Source of the DNA: Anniella stebbinsi
Lineage: Eukaryota > Chordata > Lepidosauria > Squamata > Anniellidae
DNA: 64,000 bases
Reading direction: 5' to 3'
Assembly: GCA_029215795.1 (NCBI GenBank)
Contig: JARDYH010000002.1
Coordinates: 276,900,310-276,964,309 of the forward strand
This document shows, piece after piece, positions 42,455-53,529 of the stretch; position 1 is the first letter of the stretch, and each line of letters starts with the position of its first letter. Made by a program: the position numbers and the translations under genes. The notes below the pieces were generated by a model. It searched no databases. It was not told the origin of the DNA and saw only the letters and a list, made by a program, of their open reading frames with translations.

Positions 42455-43540
42455 ACAGATTCTTTGCCTCAGACTAGCTGGCTTGAGCAGGCTTGGCCCA
42501 ACATATCTTGCCATCTCAAGTGAGGCCATGCTGCTGCTGCCACTACCCACCCACCCTACCTGTTCGGCTGGCTTATACAGGTGGCTGGTTGCCTGCTCCC
42601 TCATGTATCCAGCCAGCCACACGGCTTGTCTTTTGCTCCTGCCTTCACGGCCATTCCCACTTTGTGCTCCAGCTCCAGGGTTCCCACGAGAGTTGCTCTC
42701 TTGCTGCAGCAAATGCCACAGAGGGACAGAGTACCTGCTGGAAGCAGCTGGGACGCAGCCATGACCCCTCCTGGCAGGGAACAAGTGGAGGGGGGAATGA
42801 TGAGTTGCCTCATATTTCTGTTTATATTTCACTCTGATTAGTTATCTTACATTTCTATTTAAATTGTCGTTATTCTTTCTGTATTTGCACTTATACATGT
42901 TGTGAAGAGAAGAAAGGAATTTCCTAGCAACAGCCACCACCCCTTACATCCACCTCAGCCTGAGGCTTAGGGAATAGGGGTACCACTTCGCCACACCCTG
43001 TTCACAAGCCTGAAATGTTACACAGTACAAGATTTTGGATTTAGTACTAAGGATTACTTGGAAGGAAGCACATCCCTTAAGGGAGGTTTTGTTTATTTAC
43101 ATAGGTTAAGGCGGAAAGGAATAAAAAGGTTTATAAGAGCCTTTGGAAACAGTACTTCAGGCAAATAATAAGAAAAGCTACCTAAATCTGCCTTATATGT
43201 TACTATACACAGGTCTTCCGATAGGACTGGGCCTAATCCTTGATCCAGAGAATCCCAAGCCCAAAAGCAATTTGAAGCATGAAGACAAAAACAAATTGGT
43301 GGCTTCAAACCACCTCTTTTTATGCTCAAACCTCTAACAATTAAAGGAAGATCCTAGTTAGCCAATCACAGACTGGCTAGAACAGTGTCCCCAGACCCTG
43401 TAGGGGACAAAGAAAATTCCATAAGACCATAGCTGAGATCATTCAGTCGAATTAACTGCATTTTGCTCTGGCCTTGAAGGCTAGAGACATTTTGAGATAA
43501 CAGACACACAGGTGATTGACATGCCACTTCAGCCTGACCA
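42455..43540. other. No gene recognised
   Basis: Frames of up to 128 codons overlap on both strands at 42446-42841 and contradict each other. None shows a known motif. Confidence 0.4.
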
Positions 43541-43544
43541 AATG

Positions 43545-43850
43545 GAGTCTTACCAACCTGCCCAATTACTGAGGTCATCAGAGGGCATGCTCATGGTGGT
43601 TCCACATGGAGCTATGTCCTGATTGAAATGCACCAGGAGAAGAGCCTTCACCAAGGTGGCCCCTTTTCTGTGGAACTCCCTGCCCCTGGAAGTCAGGCAA
43701 GCGCCAACATTGTGTTGCTTCTGGCGCATCCTGAAAATAGCTCTGTTCCAGGAAGCATTCCTTGACTGACAGCCCCAGCTTTTATTGGCATGCTGGGTTT
43801 TTCCCCCCAAAACATGTAATTTTAATGATGTTTTAATTTTGGTATGAAAT
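43545..43850 (+). pseudogene. L2 LINE fragment, end of ORF and 3' UTR
   Basis: 'actgaggtcatcagagggca', 'gagaagagccttcaccaagg', 'tgtggaactccctgcccctg' and 'ggcgcatcctgaaaatagct' match the C-terminal coding end of L2 (compare 37415-37600). The frame is not preserved. The 3' end lacks the usual tail. Confidence 0.7.
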
Positions 43851-44284
43851 TCTCTGAGCCACAGGCATCATCTAAGCATCCAGGGACGATGTTGGATCTC
43901 CAAAAGCCAATGATGTACTTGATCCTTCAAAGGGAGTGCAAACCTATCTAGAAATGTACTTAACTTGTCTAGATTAATTTTCAATAGGTTCATCTTCATC
44001 AAGATCAGAAGAACTGCTTCCAGACATTGGTTCAGGGTTTCCACTACCTCTGGAAGGATGGAAATGAGAGATACAGCTGGAAACATGCAGAAAGTGAAAG
44101 ATGGGGAACTTCATGAGAGGATGACTGGCGAAATGTTATAGGATTGCCATTGATGTGTTGACTTGTCAGCTTCTGCAACAGAGACAATTGCTAACTTCAT
44201 TGCTGTGCAAAAGTATCAAGTCGTGCCTCCATTTCCCAACTTGAATACCATCAGTCATTTAACACTCTGAGCCTCATTAGACTG

Positions 44285-44430
44285 GGGATGGGTGGGTGGG
44301 TTTGCATTTCCCTACCATTGCTTTGCTTCTATCCCATAATAGGAAGCAAGCAGTGACCATGTGGCCCATTCAGTGAGCATTTTAATTGTGCAGCTTCTCC
44401 TGCACACAGCAGGAAATGGCAGCAAGTATT
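44285..44430 (+). repeat. Dispersed repeat, inverted copy at 57055-57280
   Basis: 'gcccattcagtgagcatttt' and 'tcctgcacacagcaggaaat' match, inverted, 'ctgctgtgtgcaggagaatc' and 'cccactgaatgggccacatg' near 57076-57125. Family unknown. Confidence 0.5.
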
Positions 44431-44985
44431 GTTATAGCCAAAAAATTGGATGGGAAAAAGAGCAGAAAGAGCAGGAGACTTGCAGGAGGAACACTGCATT
44501 ATCAAAATGTCCCACGAAGAACTGTGAGTGGCCAGTCATGAGCATGCCATAAAATGCTCATCTGATGACACTCTCTGTGCTCAATGTGACACCCTATCAC
44601 TATCACCAATTCCTCTATTTCTGAAAATCCATGCCCTGAATAAGAAATCACCCATTACCTAACATAAAATGGCAATTGTAAATCTGGCAGAATTGCAGCA
44701 GCATGCAACCTAATTTTGTTTCTAATTCACAGCAAAACTAAAAGATACTTATGGAACAACCTTTTCTGTGCACTGTAATTTCATGGAAATTCCTGCTCTG
44801 ACAGTAAATACAATACTGGTAAATCCAGCTGTGTCAGGAACGGCACATATGGTGCCATTCTCTGATAACATCAGCAAAGGGAATCAGTAAACAAAACCAA
44901 GCCTCATCAATCCAGCCTCCGTCTGTCCAAGTACTAGTCAGGAGGGTTTGCATCTTGTATGGGAATTTTGCAGATGTACTGTTCA
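44431..44985. other. No gene recognised
   Basis: Nothing but short frames; no transposon end until 44996. Confidence 0.35.
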
Positions 44986-44995
44986 TCCCACTGCC

Positions 44996-45315
44996 TAGGC
45001 TGACCATATGAAAAGGAGGACAGGGCTCCTGTATCTTTAACAGTTGCAGAGAAAAGGGAATTTCAGCAGGCGTCATTTGTATGCAATTAGTACCTGGTGA
45101 AATCCTCTCTTCATCACAACAATTAAAGTTGCAGGCACTATACTAGAGTGACCAGATACACAAGAGGGCAGGGCCCCTGCAGCTTTAACTGTTGAAATGA
45201 AGAGGGAATTTCACCAGGAACTAACGGCATACAAATGACACTGGCTGAAATTCCCTTTTCTCTACAACTGTTAAAGTTACAGGAGCCCTGTCCTCCTTTT
45301 AATCTGGTCAGCCTA
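44996..45315. mobile_element. TAGGCTGACCAT-family foldback hAT-like element, complete
   Basis: TAGGCTGACCAT at the left pairs with TAGGCTGACCAG (minus strand) at the right. The perfect 8-bp duplication CCACTGCC lies at 44988-44995 and 45316-45323. 320 bp, self-complementary throughout, no coding capacity. Best-preserved copy of the family here. Confidence 0.88.
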
Positions 45316-45370
45316 CCACTGCCCATCAGTCTTCCTACCTCAGCTGACAGAAGTGGTCATGGATGTGATG

Positions 45371-45688
45371 CCTTTCCTAGAATGATAAAGTCTGGATTAT
45401 TTTCCCTAGGCACATTTAATGTACCCTAAGCCTCCATGTAGTTTTAAAGGAACTGGGGGCTTGAATGGATTGCATCAGGTCCTGGCAGGAAAAAGCGATC
45501 TCTCCCAGCAGCCAGCTCCAGCCCTCAATATTAAACCCAAACCTTGCATCCCAGGCTCGAAAGCCTTTTTAAAAACCATATAACACCTGAATCTCTGCAG
45601 AGACAGGATTGTACTCCCTCGATGCCCCCGAAGAGCCAGACTAAAGGGTCATTCCATTTTTGCCTGGCAGAAAGGCAGTCTGGTCTAG
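45371..45688 (-). repeat. Dispersed repeat of unknown family, copy 2
   Basis: Direct counterpart of 3381-3700. The minus-strand frame of copy 1 is interrupted here, which argues for decay of a once-coding sequence. Confidence 0.55.
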
Positions 45689-46014
45689 GTGGTGAGTGTT
45701 GATGGACAACATGAAGGCCCTTACTGCTCTCCCTCATGATGTTTTTTTAAAAAAGCTTTAAATTGGACTTGGAACTGGACAGCTTTTGAAATAGAGGAGA
45801 ATTTCAAACAAAGCTTCAAACAGCTCTCCAAAACCGAGGACTATCCTCTGTAACATAGGGTACCAGATCACCCTACTAGGCTCCAATGCTCATAAGCCAT
45901 CATTCCTGATAATCCAGCCAGAAAGATGTTTGTTGAGTCTGGTACCAGGGAGGTGGTGACTTGTTCAGAGACTTGCCACTGCATTTTTATTTGCCCACAC
46001 TTTAAAGGTGCACT

Positions 46015-46627
46015 TTAAAAAAACAACAGGAAGTTCAAAATAAAAAGATTGAAGAGGAGATAAGGAGTTTAGAAGAAAAGTTAAGGGAGACAAAAGATAA
46101 ACGTCTAATTGCCCAAATTCAAGCTAAGAAAAAGGAATTAGAGAAAGAAGGACTAGAACAAGTCCAAAAAAATTTGTTATATTTAAAAAGAGATTTTTTT
46201 GAATATAGTAATAGAAATTCGAAGATGCTGGCTAGATCCACTCAGTTGGAAAAGGCTAAGAATATGATAGGGACAATTAGGGATAAGTCAGGGAATAGTT
46301 GTAACTTAATGAAAGTTAAATTAAATATATTTCAGGAATTTTATAGTGAATTATATACATCAGATTTGGGGCCACAAGGTAAGGTATTGGAATATGTAGA
46401 GAGGAATTGGAAAACAAGATTGCAGAAGCAGGATAGGGACTATATGGAAGGATTAGTTACTGAGAAAGAGATAGAGGGAGTTATCGATAAACTAAAAGGA
46501 GGGAAATCTCCGGGGATGGATGGTTTGGGGTCGGAATACTATAAGCTTTTTAAAGAAATATTAATACCTAGATTAAAGAAATTATTTAATAACATAATAA
46601 AAGGGGGGAAGACCCCGCCATCATGGG
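46015..46627 (+). pseudogene. L1 LINE ORF2, 5'-truncated, segment before the L2 insertion
   Basis: A/G-rich sequence coding the region between endonuclease and reverse transcriptase of an L1: IFQEFYSELYTSD (about 46330), VTEKEIEGVIDKLKGGKSPG (about 46456-46515) and MDGLGSEYYKLF, ending KTPPSW at 46627. The endonuclease half and ORF1 are absent, so the insert was 5'-truncated on arrival. The frame is open up to the point where the L2 element interrupts it and resumes at 50652. Confidence 0.85.
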
Positions 46628-46690
46628 ATCACTCCCTGGTCACTCAAGCGAGGAACACTGTGTGCCGCCGTGCTGACAGAGCGCCTGGGG

Positions 46691-46733
46691 AGAGGGAGGC
46701 CTGCTGCCAGAGGAGGAGGAGGAGAGGAGTGTG

Positions 46734-46777
<44 letters not shown>

Positions 46778-47013
46778 CTGGCCTCGCTGCTGCCACCACC
46801 ACCACCAGCCTCTAGAGGATTTCAGCCTGGCAGACTGCCACTCCTTGCAGGACCAGGCTCCCAGGTACTGAGCCAGCTGCTGTGGACAATTACATCAGTC
46901 CCCCTCCCTTCCTGGGAGGGATATTTAAGCTGCTGGCTGAGGGGGCCTGGGAAAGCCATCAACCTGCAGGAGAGGGAGGCCTGCTGCCAGAGGAGGAGGA
47001 GGAGAGGAGTGTG

Positions 47014-47049
<36 letters not shown>

Positions 47050-47300
47050 CTGGCCTCGCTGCTGCCACCACCACCACCAGCCTCTAGAGGATTTCAGCCT
47101 GGCAGACTGCCACTCCTTGCAGGACCAGGCTCCCAGGTACTGAGCCAGCTGCTGTGGACAATTACATCAGTCCCCCTCCCTTCCTGGGAGGGATATTTAA
47201 GCTGCTGGCTGAGGGGGCCTGGGAAAGCCATCAACCTGCAGGAGAGGGAGGCTTGCCGCCAGAGGAGGAGGAGGAGGAGAGGAGGAGGAGTGTGCCTGCC
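46691..47300 (+). repeat. Tandem monomers in the L2 5' UTR
   Basis: The block starting AGAGGGAGGC recurs at 46691, 46971 and 47243, that is two full monomers of 280 and 272 bp and a partial third. The length difference comes from a (TGCC)n microsatellite near 46733-46775 and 47011-47048. Each full monomer contains 'tgctgtggacaattacatca' and 'gatatttaagctgctggctg'. Tandem 5' monomers acting as repeated promoters are known from mouse L1. That role here is inference. Confidence 0.8.
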
Positions 47301-47379
47301 TGCCGGCTTTCTGTTTTTGTCTTTGGTTGTTTTTTGTTTTTTGTTTTTTTGTTTTTTCCTCTTTCCCCAGGCTTGAGCT

Positions 47380-50300
47380 ATGTGCCTGGGAGGGAGGATA
47401 CAGGGCCAGGTGAGGGGATCTGAGGGGAGCACAATCAGGGTAGTGACGGGTAGAGGGAGATATGGCGTTGTGAGGAGGACTTGCCAGGTTAGGGAAACAA
47501 GGCCCAGACAGTTAATGGCTGTGCCTTGTTCCGGTCCCCCTCACACCCACAGGCTTGTTGGTTGCCTTATCAGCCAGCCCTCAGGCCTCCGGGTGCTGCT
47601 TTTAAATGCCAGATCAGTGCATAATAAGATCTCCCTCATCCACGATTTAATTGTGGATGAGGCAGCCGATCTGGTATGTATAACCGAGACCTGGGTGGGA
47701 GAGCAGGGAGGAGTTAGTCTCTCCCAGTTATGCCCACCGGGGTACTTGGTTCAGCATCAGGGTAGACTTGAGGGCCGGGGAGGGGGGGTTGCTGTGGTCT
47801 ATAGGAATTCCATCCCCCTCTGCAGGCTCCCTGTCCATGCGACTACTGGTCTGGAGTGTTTGCACCTTGTGTTGGGCCAACGGGACAGATTAGGGATTCT
47901 GTTGGTGTACCGCCCACCCCGCTGCTCAACAGACTCCCTAGCTGAGCTGACAGAGGTGGTCTCTGGTGTACTGTTGAGGTCCCCCAGACTCTTGGTTCTG
48001 GGGGATGTCAACATTCATGCCGAGGGCACTTTATCTGGGGCAGCTCAGGATTTCATGGTTTCCATGACAACCATGGGACTGTCCCAACATACCATCGGCC
48101 CAACACATGTAGCAGGGCATACTCTAGACCTGGTTTTTTCAACTGGACATGGAGATGGGGATCTGAAAGTGGGGAACTTTACATCAACCCCTCTGTCATG
48201 GTCAGATCACCACCTGCTGAGGTTTAGACTTACAGCGGCTTTTCCCCTCTGCAAGGGTGGGGGACCCATTAAGATGGTCCGCCCCCGGAGGCTAATGGAT
48301 CCAGATGGTTTCCAGAGGGCTCTGGGGAGTTTTCCGGCTGATAGGGCTGGCTCTCCTGTCGAAACCCTGGTTGATCTGTGGAATGCAGAAATGACCCGGG
48401 CAGTTGACACGATTGCTCCTGAGCGCCCTCTCCTGTGTAGAGCTCGAACGGCTCCGTGGTATACCCCAGAGCTGAGAGTGATGAAACAAAACAGGAGACG
48501 GCTTGAGGGCAGATGGAGACGAACTCCTGATGGATGCAATCAAACACTGGTAAGTGCTTATGGTAAGCTGTATTCAGGGGCAGTGAGGGCAGCAAAAAAA
48601 CAATACTTTGCTGCCACTATTCAATCATCAACCTGCCACCCAGCGGAGCTTTTCAGAGTTGTCCGGGGGCTTTTACATGCTGGCCCCAAGGACATGGTAG
48701 AACCATCTGAGGCCCGCTGTAATACATTTGCTGGGCACTTCCAGAATAAAATCTCTGGCATCCGTCAGGACTTAGACTCCAGTGTTATAGCAGATGAATC
48801 TAGTGAGGTATCCAGAGCACAGGCTTGTCCTGTTTTCTTGGATGAGTTTCAGTTGGTGCAGCTCGAGGATGTTGACAAGGTGCTTGGACAGGTTCGTGCA
48901 ACCACTTCCATATTGGATCCTTGCCCCTCTTGGCTAATAAAAGCTAGCAGGGATGGAACAACTGGCTGGGCCAGGGAAGTGATTAATGCCTCTTTGCAAG
49001 AGGGAGTGGTCCCAGGCCTCCTGAAAGAGGCGGCAGTGAGACCACTCCTAAAGAAATCTTCCCTGGACCCTGAAAATCTGAATAACTACAGGCCAGTAGC
49101 AAATGTTCCATTCCTGGGCAAGGTCCTGGAGCGGGTGGTTGCGAGCCAGCTCCAGGCACTCTTGGATGAGACTGATTATCTGGATCCATTTCAGTCGGGT
49201 TTCAGGCCTGGTTTTGGTACGGAAACAGCCTTGGTCGCCCTGTATGATGACCTATGTCGGGAGAAAGACAGGGGGAGTGTGACTCTGTTGATTCTCCTTG
49301 ATCTCTCAGCGGCTTTCGATACCATCGACCATGGTATCCTTCTGGCACGACTGGCTGAGTTGGGAGTGGGAGGCACTGCATTGCAGTGGTTCCGCTCCTA
49401 CTTGGTGGGTCGGCTCCAGAAGGTGGTGCTTGCGGAACATTGCTCGGCCCCGTGGATTCTCCAGTATGGGGTTCCGCAGGGGTCAGTTTTGTCCCCCATG
49501 CTGTTCAATATCTACATGAAACCGTTGAGTGCAGTCATCCGGAGTTTTGGAGTGCGTTGTCATCAGTATGCTGATGACACGCAGCTCTATTTCTCCTTTT
49601 CATCTTCATCAGGCGAGGCTGTGGATGTGCTGAACCAGTGCCTGGCTGCGACAATGGACTGGATGAGGGCTAATAAACTGAAACTCAATCCAGACAAGAC
49701 TGAGACGCTGTTGGTGGGTGGTTCCGCTGACCGGATGGAGGGTGTTCAACCTGTTCTGGATGGGGTTGCACTCCCCTTGAAGGAGCGGGTTCGTAGCTTG
49801 GGGGTTCTCCTAGAACCATCTCTGTCACTTGAGGCGCAGGTGGCCTCAGTGGCACGGAGTGCCTTCTACCAACTTCGGTTGGTGGCCCAGCTACGTCCCT
49901 ATCTGGACAGGGATAACCTGGCTTCAGTTGTCCATGCTCTGGTAACCTCCAAGTTAGATTACTGCAATGCACTCTACGTGGGGCTGCCTTTGAAGGTGGT
50001 TCGGAAGCTGCAGCTTGTGCAAAATGCAGCGGCCAGATTGATAACTGGAACCAGTAGGTTCGAACATATAAGACCTACTCTGGCCCGCTTGCATTGGCTG
50101 CCTGTATGTTTCCGAGCCCGGTTCAAGGTGCTGGTTTTAACCTATAAAGCCTTACACGGCTTGGGACCACAATACCTGATGGAACGCCTTTCCCGACATG
50201 AACCTACCCGAACACTACGTTCAACATCTAAGGCCCTCCTCCGAGTGCCTCCTCCGAGGGAAGCTCGGAGGTCGGCAACAAGAGAGAGGGCCTTCTCTGT

Positions 50301-50418
50301 GGTGGCTCCCCAATTGTGGAACGATCTCCCTGTCGAGGCCCGCCTGGCGCCAACATTGTTATCTTTTCGGCGCCAGGTCAAGACTTTCCTCTTCTCTCAG
50401 GCATTTGGCAATATCTGA
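47380..50418 (+). CDS. L2 LINE ORF: endonuclease and reverse transcriptase, intact
   Basis: A single 1,012-codon frame without stops. Order: a short N-terminal segment; an apurinic-like endonuclease with LLLNARSVHNK (about 73), ITETWV (about 100), GDVNIH (about 208) and SDHHLLRF (about 275); then a reverse transcriptase with LLDLSAAFDTIDHG (about 640), GVPQGSVLSPMLFNIY (about 697) and the catalytic YADDTQLYF (about 729); and a C-terminal region ending PQLWNDLPVEARLAP. Such enzymes nick chromosomal DNA and copy the element's RNA at the nick. A TGA in frame (47374-47376) directly before the ATG supports this start, although MAVPCSG at codon 46 is an alternative. The complete frame contrasts with the broken L2 pieces at 15290, 36410 and 43545, so this copy is young and may be active. 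It is a transposon gene, not a host gene. Confidence 0.93.
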   Translation: MCLGGRIQGQVRGSEGSTIRVVTGRGRYGVVRRTCQVRETRPRQLMAVPCSGPPHTHRLVGCLISQPSGLRVLLLNARSVHNKISLIHDLIVDEAADLVCITETWVGEQGGVSLSQLCPPGYLVQHQGRLEGRGGGVAVVYRNSIPLCRLPVHATTGLECLHLVLGQRDRLGILLVYRPPRCSTDSLAELTEVVSGVLLRSPRLLVLGDVNIHAEGTLSGAAQDFMVSMTTMGLSQHTIGPTHVAGHTLDLVFSTGHGDGDLKVGNFTSTPLSWSDHHLLRFRLTAAFPLCKGGGPIKMVRPRRLMDPDGFQRALGSFPADRAGSPVETLVDLWNAEMTRAVDTIAPERPLLCRARTAPWYTPELRVMKQNRRRLEGRWRRTPDGCNQTLVSAYGKLYSGAVRAAKKQYFAATIQSSTCHPAELFRVVRGLLHAGPKDMVEPSEARCNTFAGHFQNKISGIRQDLDSSVIADESSEVSRAQACPVFLDEFQLVQLEDVDKVLGQVRATTSILDPCPSWLIKASRDGTTGWAREVINASLQEGVVPGLLKEAAVRPLLKKSSLDPENLNNYRPVANVPFLGKVLERVVASQLQALLDETDYLDPFQSGFRPGFGTETALVALYDDLCREKDRGSVTLLILLDLSAAFDTIDHGILLARLAELGVGGTALQWFRSYLVGRLQKVVLAEHCSAPWILQYGVPQGSVLSPMLFNIYMKPLSAVIRSFGVRCHQYADDTQLYFSFSSSSGEAVDVLNQCLAATMDWMRANKLKLNPDKTETLLVGGSADRMEGVQPVLDGVALPLKERVRSLGVLLEPSLSLEAQVASVARSAFYQLRLVAQLRPYLDRDNLASVVHALVTSKLDYCNALYVGLPLKVVRKLQLVQNAAARLITGTSRFEHIRPTLARLHWLPVCFRARFKVLVLTYKALHGLGPQYLMERLSRHEPTRTLRSTSKALLRVPPPREARRSATRERAFSVVAPQLWNDLPVEARLAPTLLSFRRQVKTFLFSQAFGNI

Positions 50419-50449
50419 GGAGCCTGGGTCTGTTTTGTTTTGTTTTTGT

Positions 50450-50485
<36 letters not shown>

Positions 50486-50651
50486 AAGTGTTGAAGTGGT
50501 TTTTAAATGTACAGATTGTGTGTATGTTGTATGTTTTTGCTGTTTTAATTTTTGTATATTGTTTTTAATTGTTTTTAATCCTATGTAAACCGCCCAGAGA
50601 GCTTCGGCTATGGGGCGGTATACAAATGTAATAAATAAATAAATAAATAAA

Positions 50652-52957
50652 TTATATTAATTCCGAAACCAGGTAAGGATTTGACGGACCCCGCATCGTA
50701 TAGACCAATCTCTTTAATAAACCAAGATTCCAAAATTTTTACAGCAATAATGGCAAAAAGAATGGGTACATTTATTTTTAAATATATTAAAAAAGACCAG
50801 TGTGGATTTATTCCGGGTAGGCAAATGCCTAATTTAATTGGAAGAGTTTTAAATATAATTAATATTATAAAAAAAAGGAATTTAAAAGCAGGCTTATTAG
50901 CATTGGATATATTCAAAGCCTTTGATTGCGTGGAATGGCCAGCACTTAAAATAATATTAAAAACATTTGGGTTTGGAGATAAATTTATGGGAGTGATGGA
51001 TAAGTTGTATAAAAACAACAAAGCTGAAATAATGGTTAATGATGGGTTAACGCAACAGATTACACTAGCTCGAGGAACTAGGCAAGGATGTCCTCTTTCA
51101 CCGATCTTATTTGCAATAGTAATAGAAATTTTGGCAAATGTTATAAGGGAAGATGAAAGAGTGAAGGGGATAGGAAGAAAGGAGAAGATTAAAATGAATA
51201 TGTTTGCGGATGACACATTACTGACAGTAGAAGATCCCCTGGAGAGCGCAGAGGTGATTAAGAAGCATTTGAGAGAATTTGGAGAAATTACGGGATTAAA
51301 AGTAAATTGGGGGAAGTCAGAAATGATGTTATTTAATTACAATAAGGATGAGCTGGAAGAAGGTAAGGTTAAGTTAGGTCTTAGACTTAAAAATATAGTA
51401 CGTTACTTAGGAGTCAATATTGATAAAGATTTAGATAGGCTAGAGGAACTTAATATGGTAGCTTTAAAAAAACAAGTAGGGGAGAAATTAGAAGTATATA
51501 GGAAATTAAAATATTCTTGGTTTGGTAGAATAGCAATTATTAAAATGAAGATTTTACCTAAGATTAATTTTTTGTTTAGAATGTTATCAATTAAAATATC
51601 AGATGTGGAGTTGAAAAGTTGGCAAAATATGATTAATGCATATTGTAATGGGGATAAGAGAGCTAGGATTAATAAAGGGTTATGGTATAAGGCTCAAAAG
51701 AAAGGAGGTTTAGGACTTCCAAATATTAAGTATTACTATATTGCTAATCAGTTAAGATATGTTATAAACTGTATTTTAGGGGAGGAAGACCTTGAGTGGT
51801 TGGAAACGCAAGCAGGGGAAATAGATTATAAATTGAAAAATATATTTTTTAAAAAAATTCAAAAGAAAGATTTGAAGGGACTGGACAACCCTTTGATGAA
51901 AAATATTGTGGAGATCTGGGAGAAATTTAGGGGGAAGTTGATACCAGGAGACTCTCAACTTGCCCCAGTGGTAGTAGTGGGGAACTTCCCAAGGGTATTA
52001 AAAGTGGAGATAGAAGCGAGATTGAAAGACCAGGAAATAATTAAGTTAAGGAAGTGGATGGAAAACATGAAGGATAATGATCAAATTAAAGAGATATTAA
52101 TAGGTCAAAAGATAGCATGGTTTAAATGTATACAATTGTGAAAATGGACTCAGGAATGGAAATTGAAAAACAAAGAATGTAGAAATAATACAAGATTTGA
52201 AGATTTAATTGAATTAAAAGGAAGGAAAGAAGAAACTAGAACTAAGAAAGGATTGACTAGTGAGATATATAAAATATTGATAGATGAGGAATTTCAAGAT
52301 TCACTTAAAGCTATAAAAAAGATTTGGGAAGAAGATGTAAAGGGTGAAATCAATGAATATAACTGGGAGAGGTTGTGGAATGCAAGAATGTTAAAGCTGC
52401 TGTCGATTAGAATTAAGGAGAATTTTTATAAGATACTGTGGAGATGGTATCTAACACCTGTTAGATTTCACCACATTGATAAAAAAGTATCTAAAAACTG
52501 TTGGAGAGGCTGCCAGGAGGTTGGAACCTATTTTCATATGTGGTGGAGCTGTGAATACGTACAAAAATTTTGGGAAAGGGTGTTTAAAGAAATAAGTGAA
52601 ATAATTGGAAGTAAAGTGGAGTTAAACCCAAAGCTTGCTCTACTAGCAATATGGGATAGAGGGAAAGAGAATAAAACTAAGAGAGAATTGATAAACAACC
52701 TCCTGACACCCGTTAGATTAATGATTGCAAAAAATTAGAAAGGACAAGGAAGCTATACAATAGAAGAATGGTATAAAGAAATATGGGATATGGCTTTGAA
52801 TGATATGTTGACTTGTAAAATGAAGATAAAGAGGGGAATGTCCAGTAAGAATGATTTTGGAGAAATATGGAGTCCCCTTTTGGAATATGTATTAAGATCG
52901 GGGAAGGGACAAAAACCTTCAAAAGAGTCGATAAATTTCTGGATAGATGAAGAATGA
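50652..52957 (+). pseudogene. L1 LINE ORF2, reverse transcriptase to C-terminus, two nonsense codons
   Basis: Continues the L1 frame after the L2 insertion: LIPKPGKDLTDPASYRPISL, GFIPGRQ, ALDIFKAFDCVEWP (RT motif A), GTRQGCPLSPILFAI (motif B) and MNMFADDTLLTVED with the catalytic FADD. Two codons that should be Trp are stops: TGA at 52139-52141 (before KWTQEW) and TAG at 52736-52738 (before KGQGS). The C-terminal region includes a C...C..VGTYFHMWW..C pattern (about 52500-52560), as in L1 C-terminal Cys motifs. The frame finally ends at 52955-52957 after INFWIDEE. Its base composition is strongly A-rich, unlike the GC-rich L2 ORF. Confidence 0.9.
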
Positions 52958-53070
52958 TTAAGAGGAGGTCTCATGGGGTGGGGGTGCACGGGGGGGATTG
53001 TAGAGGATTATGTATGTATTTTATGTTGTTATGGTTATTATTATGTTGAAATAAATAAAAATTATTCCCC
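52958..53070 (+). mobile_element. L1 3' UTR and end
   Basis: 'gggtgcacgggggggattgt', 'gtatgtattttatgttgtta' and 'gaaataaataaaaattattc' followed by a short A tail. The L1 target-site duplication was not found. Confidence 0.6.
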
Positions 53071-53315
53071 CCCCAAAAAAATGAACTAAGGAGCCTCAGC
53101 TCACCATCTCAGCTCAGCCTAAAACGGCAGTGGAGCCAGCCACGGACCATTCAGAATTGAGGGTTATCCCCTTAACCAGATGGTCCGAGACACGAAAAAC
53201 TAAGAGAGGGCCAGGATGCCCTTAAAAATAGCCTCTGGGTGTTGAGACCTTGTAAACTAGCAAATGGAGGGTGTTGAGATCTCTTGATATGCAGAAACTA
53301 AGCCAGAGCAGGTGC

Positions 53316-53520
53316 CAGTGGAGGCTGATGGCTCTGATACAAGTTGTGCTGTGAGTCCCCTCTGTGTTTCAGTCAGAACTCTAAAGGAGCCATCTGCGGT
53401 GCTGAACCCTACTTCTAAAATGAGTCTAGCACTTTGGATAACTCCATTAGAGTTCTGACGGAAACCCAGAGGCAGATTCACAACCCCAGTGGCATTGGAA
53501 CCATCAGCCTCCACTGGCAG
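53316..53520. repeat. Foldback repeat with CCAGTGGAGGCTGATGG arms
   Basis: 'ccagtggaggctgatggctc' and 'cagtcagaactctaaagga' on the left are repeated inverted at 53440-53520 ('ttagagttctgacggaaacc', 'accatcagcctccactgg'). A related single arm lies at 24300-24480. Confidence 0.6.
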
Positions 53521-53529
53521 ATGCCATCG

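Larger units (their letters stand above)
46628..50651 (+). mobile_element. Near-full-length L2 LINE inserted in an L1
   Basis: A 5' region of tandem monomers (46691-47300), one long ORF (47380-50418), a 3' UTR with a 32-T tract (50453-50484), the terminal CCCAGAGAGCTTCGGCTA signature at about 50592 and an (AAAT)n tail to 50651. L1 coding sequence flanks it on both sides. The intact ORF suggests recent activity. The exact 5' junction is uncertain by a few bases and I cannot define a target-site duplication. Confidence 0.88.
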
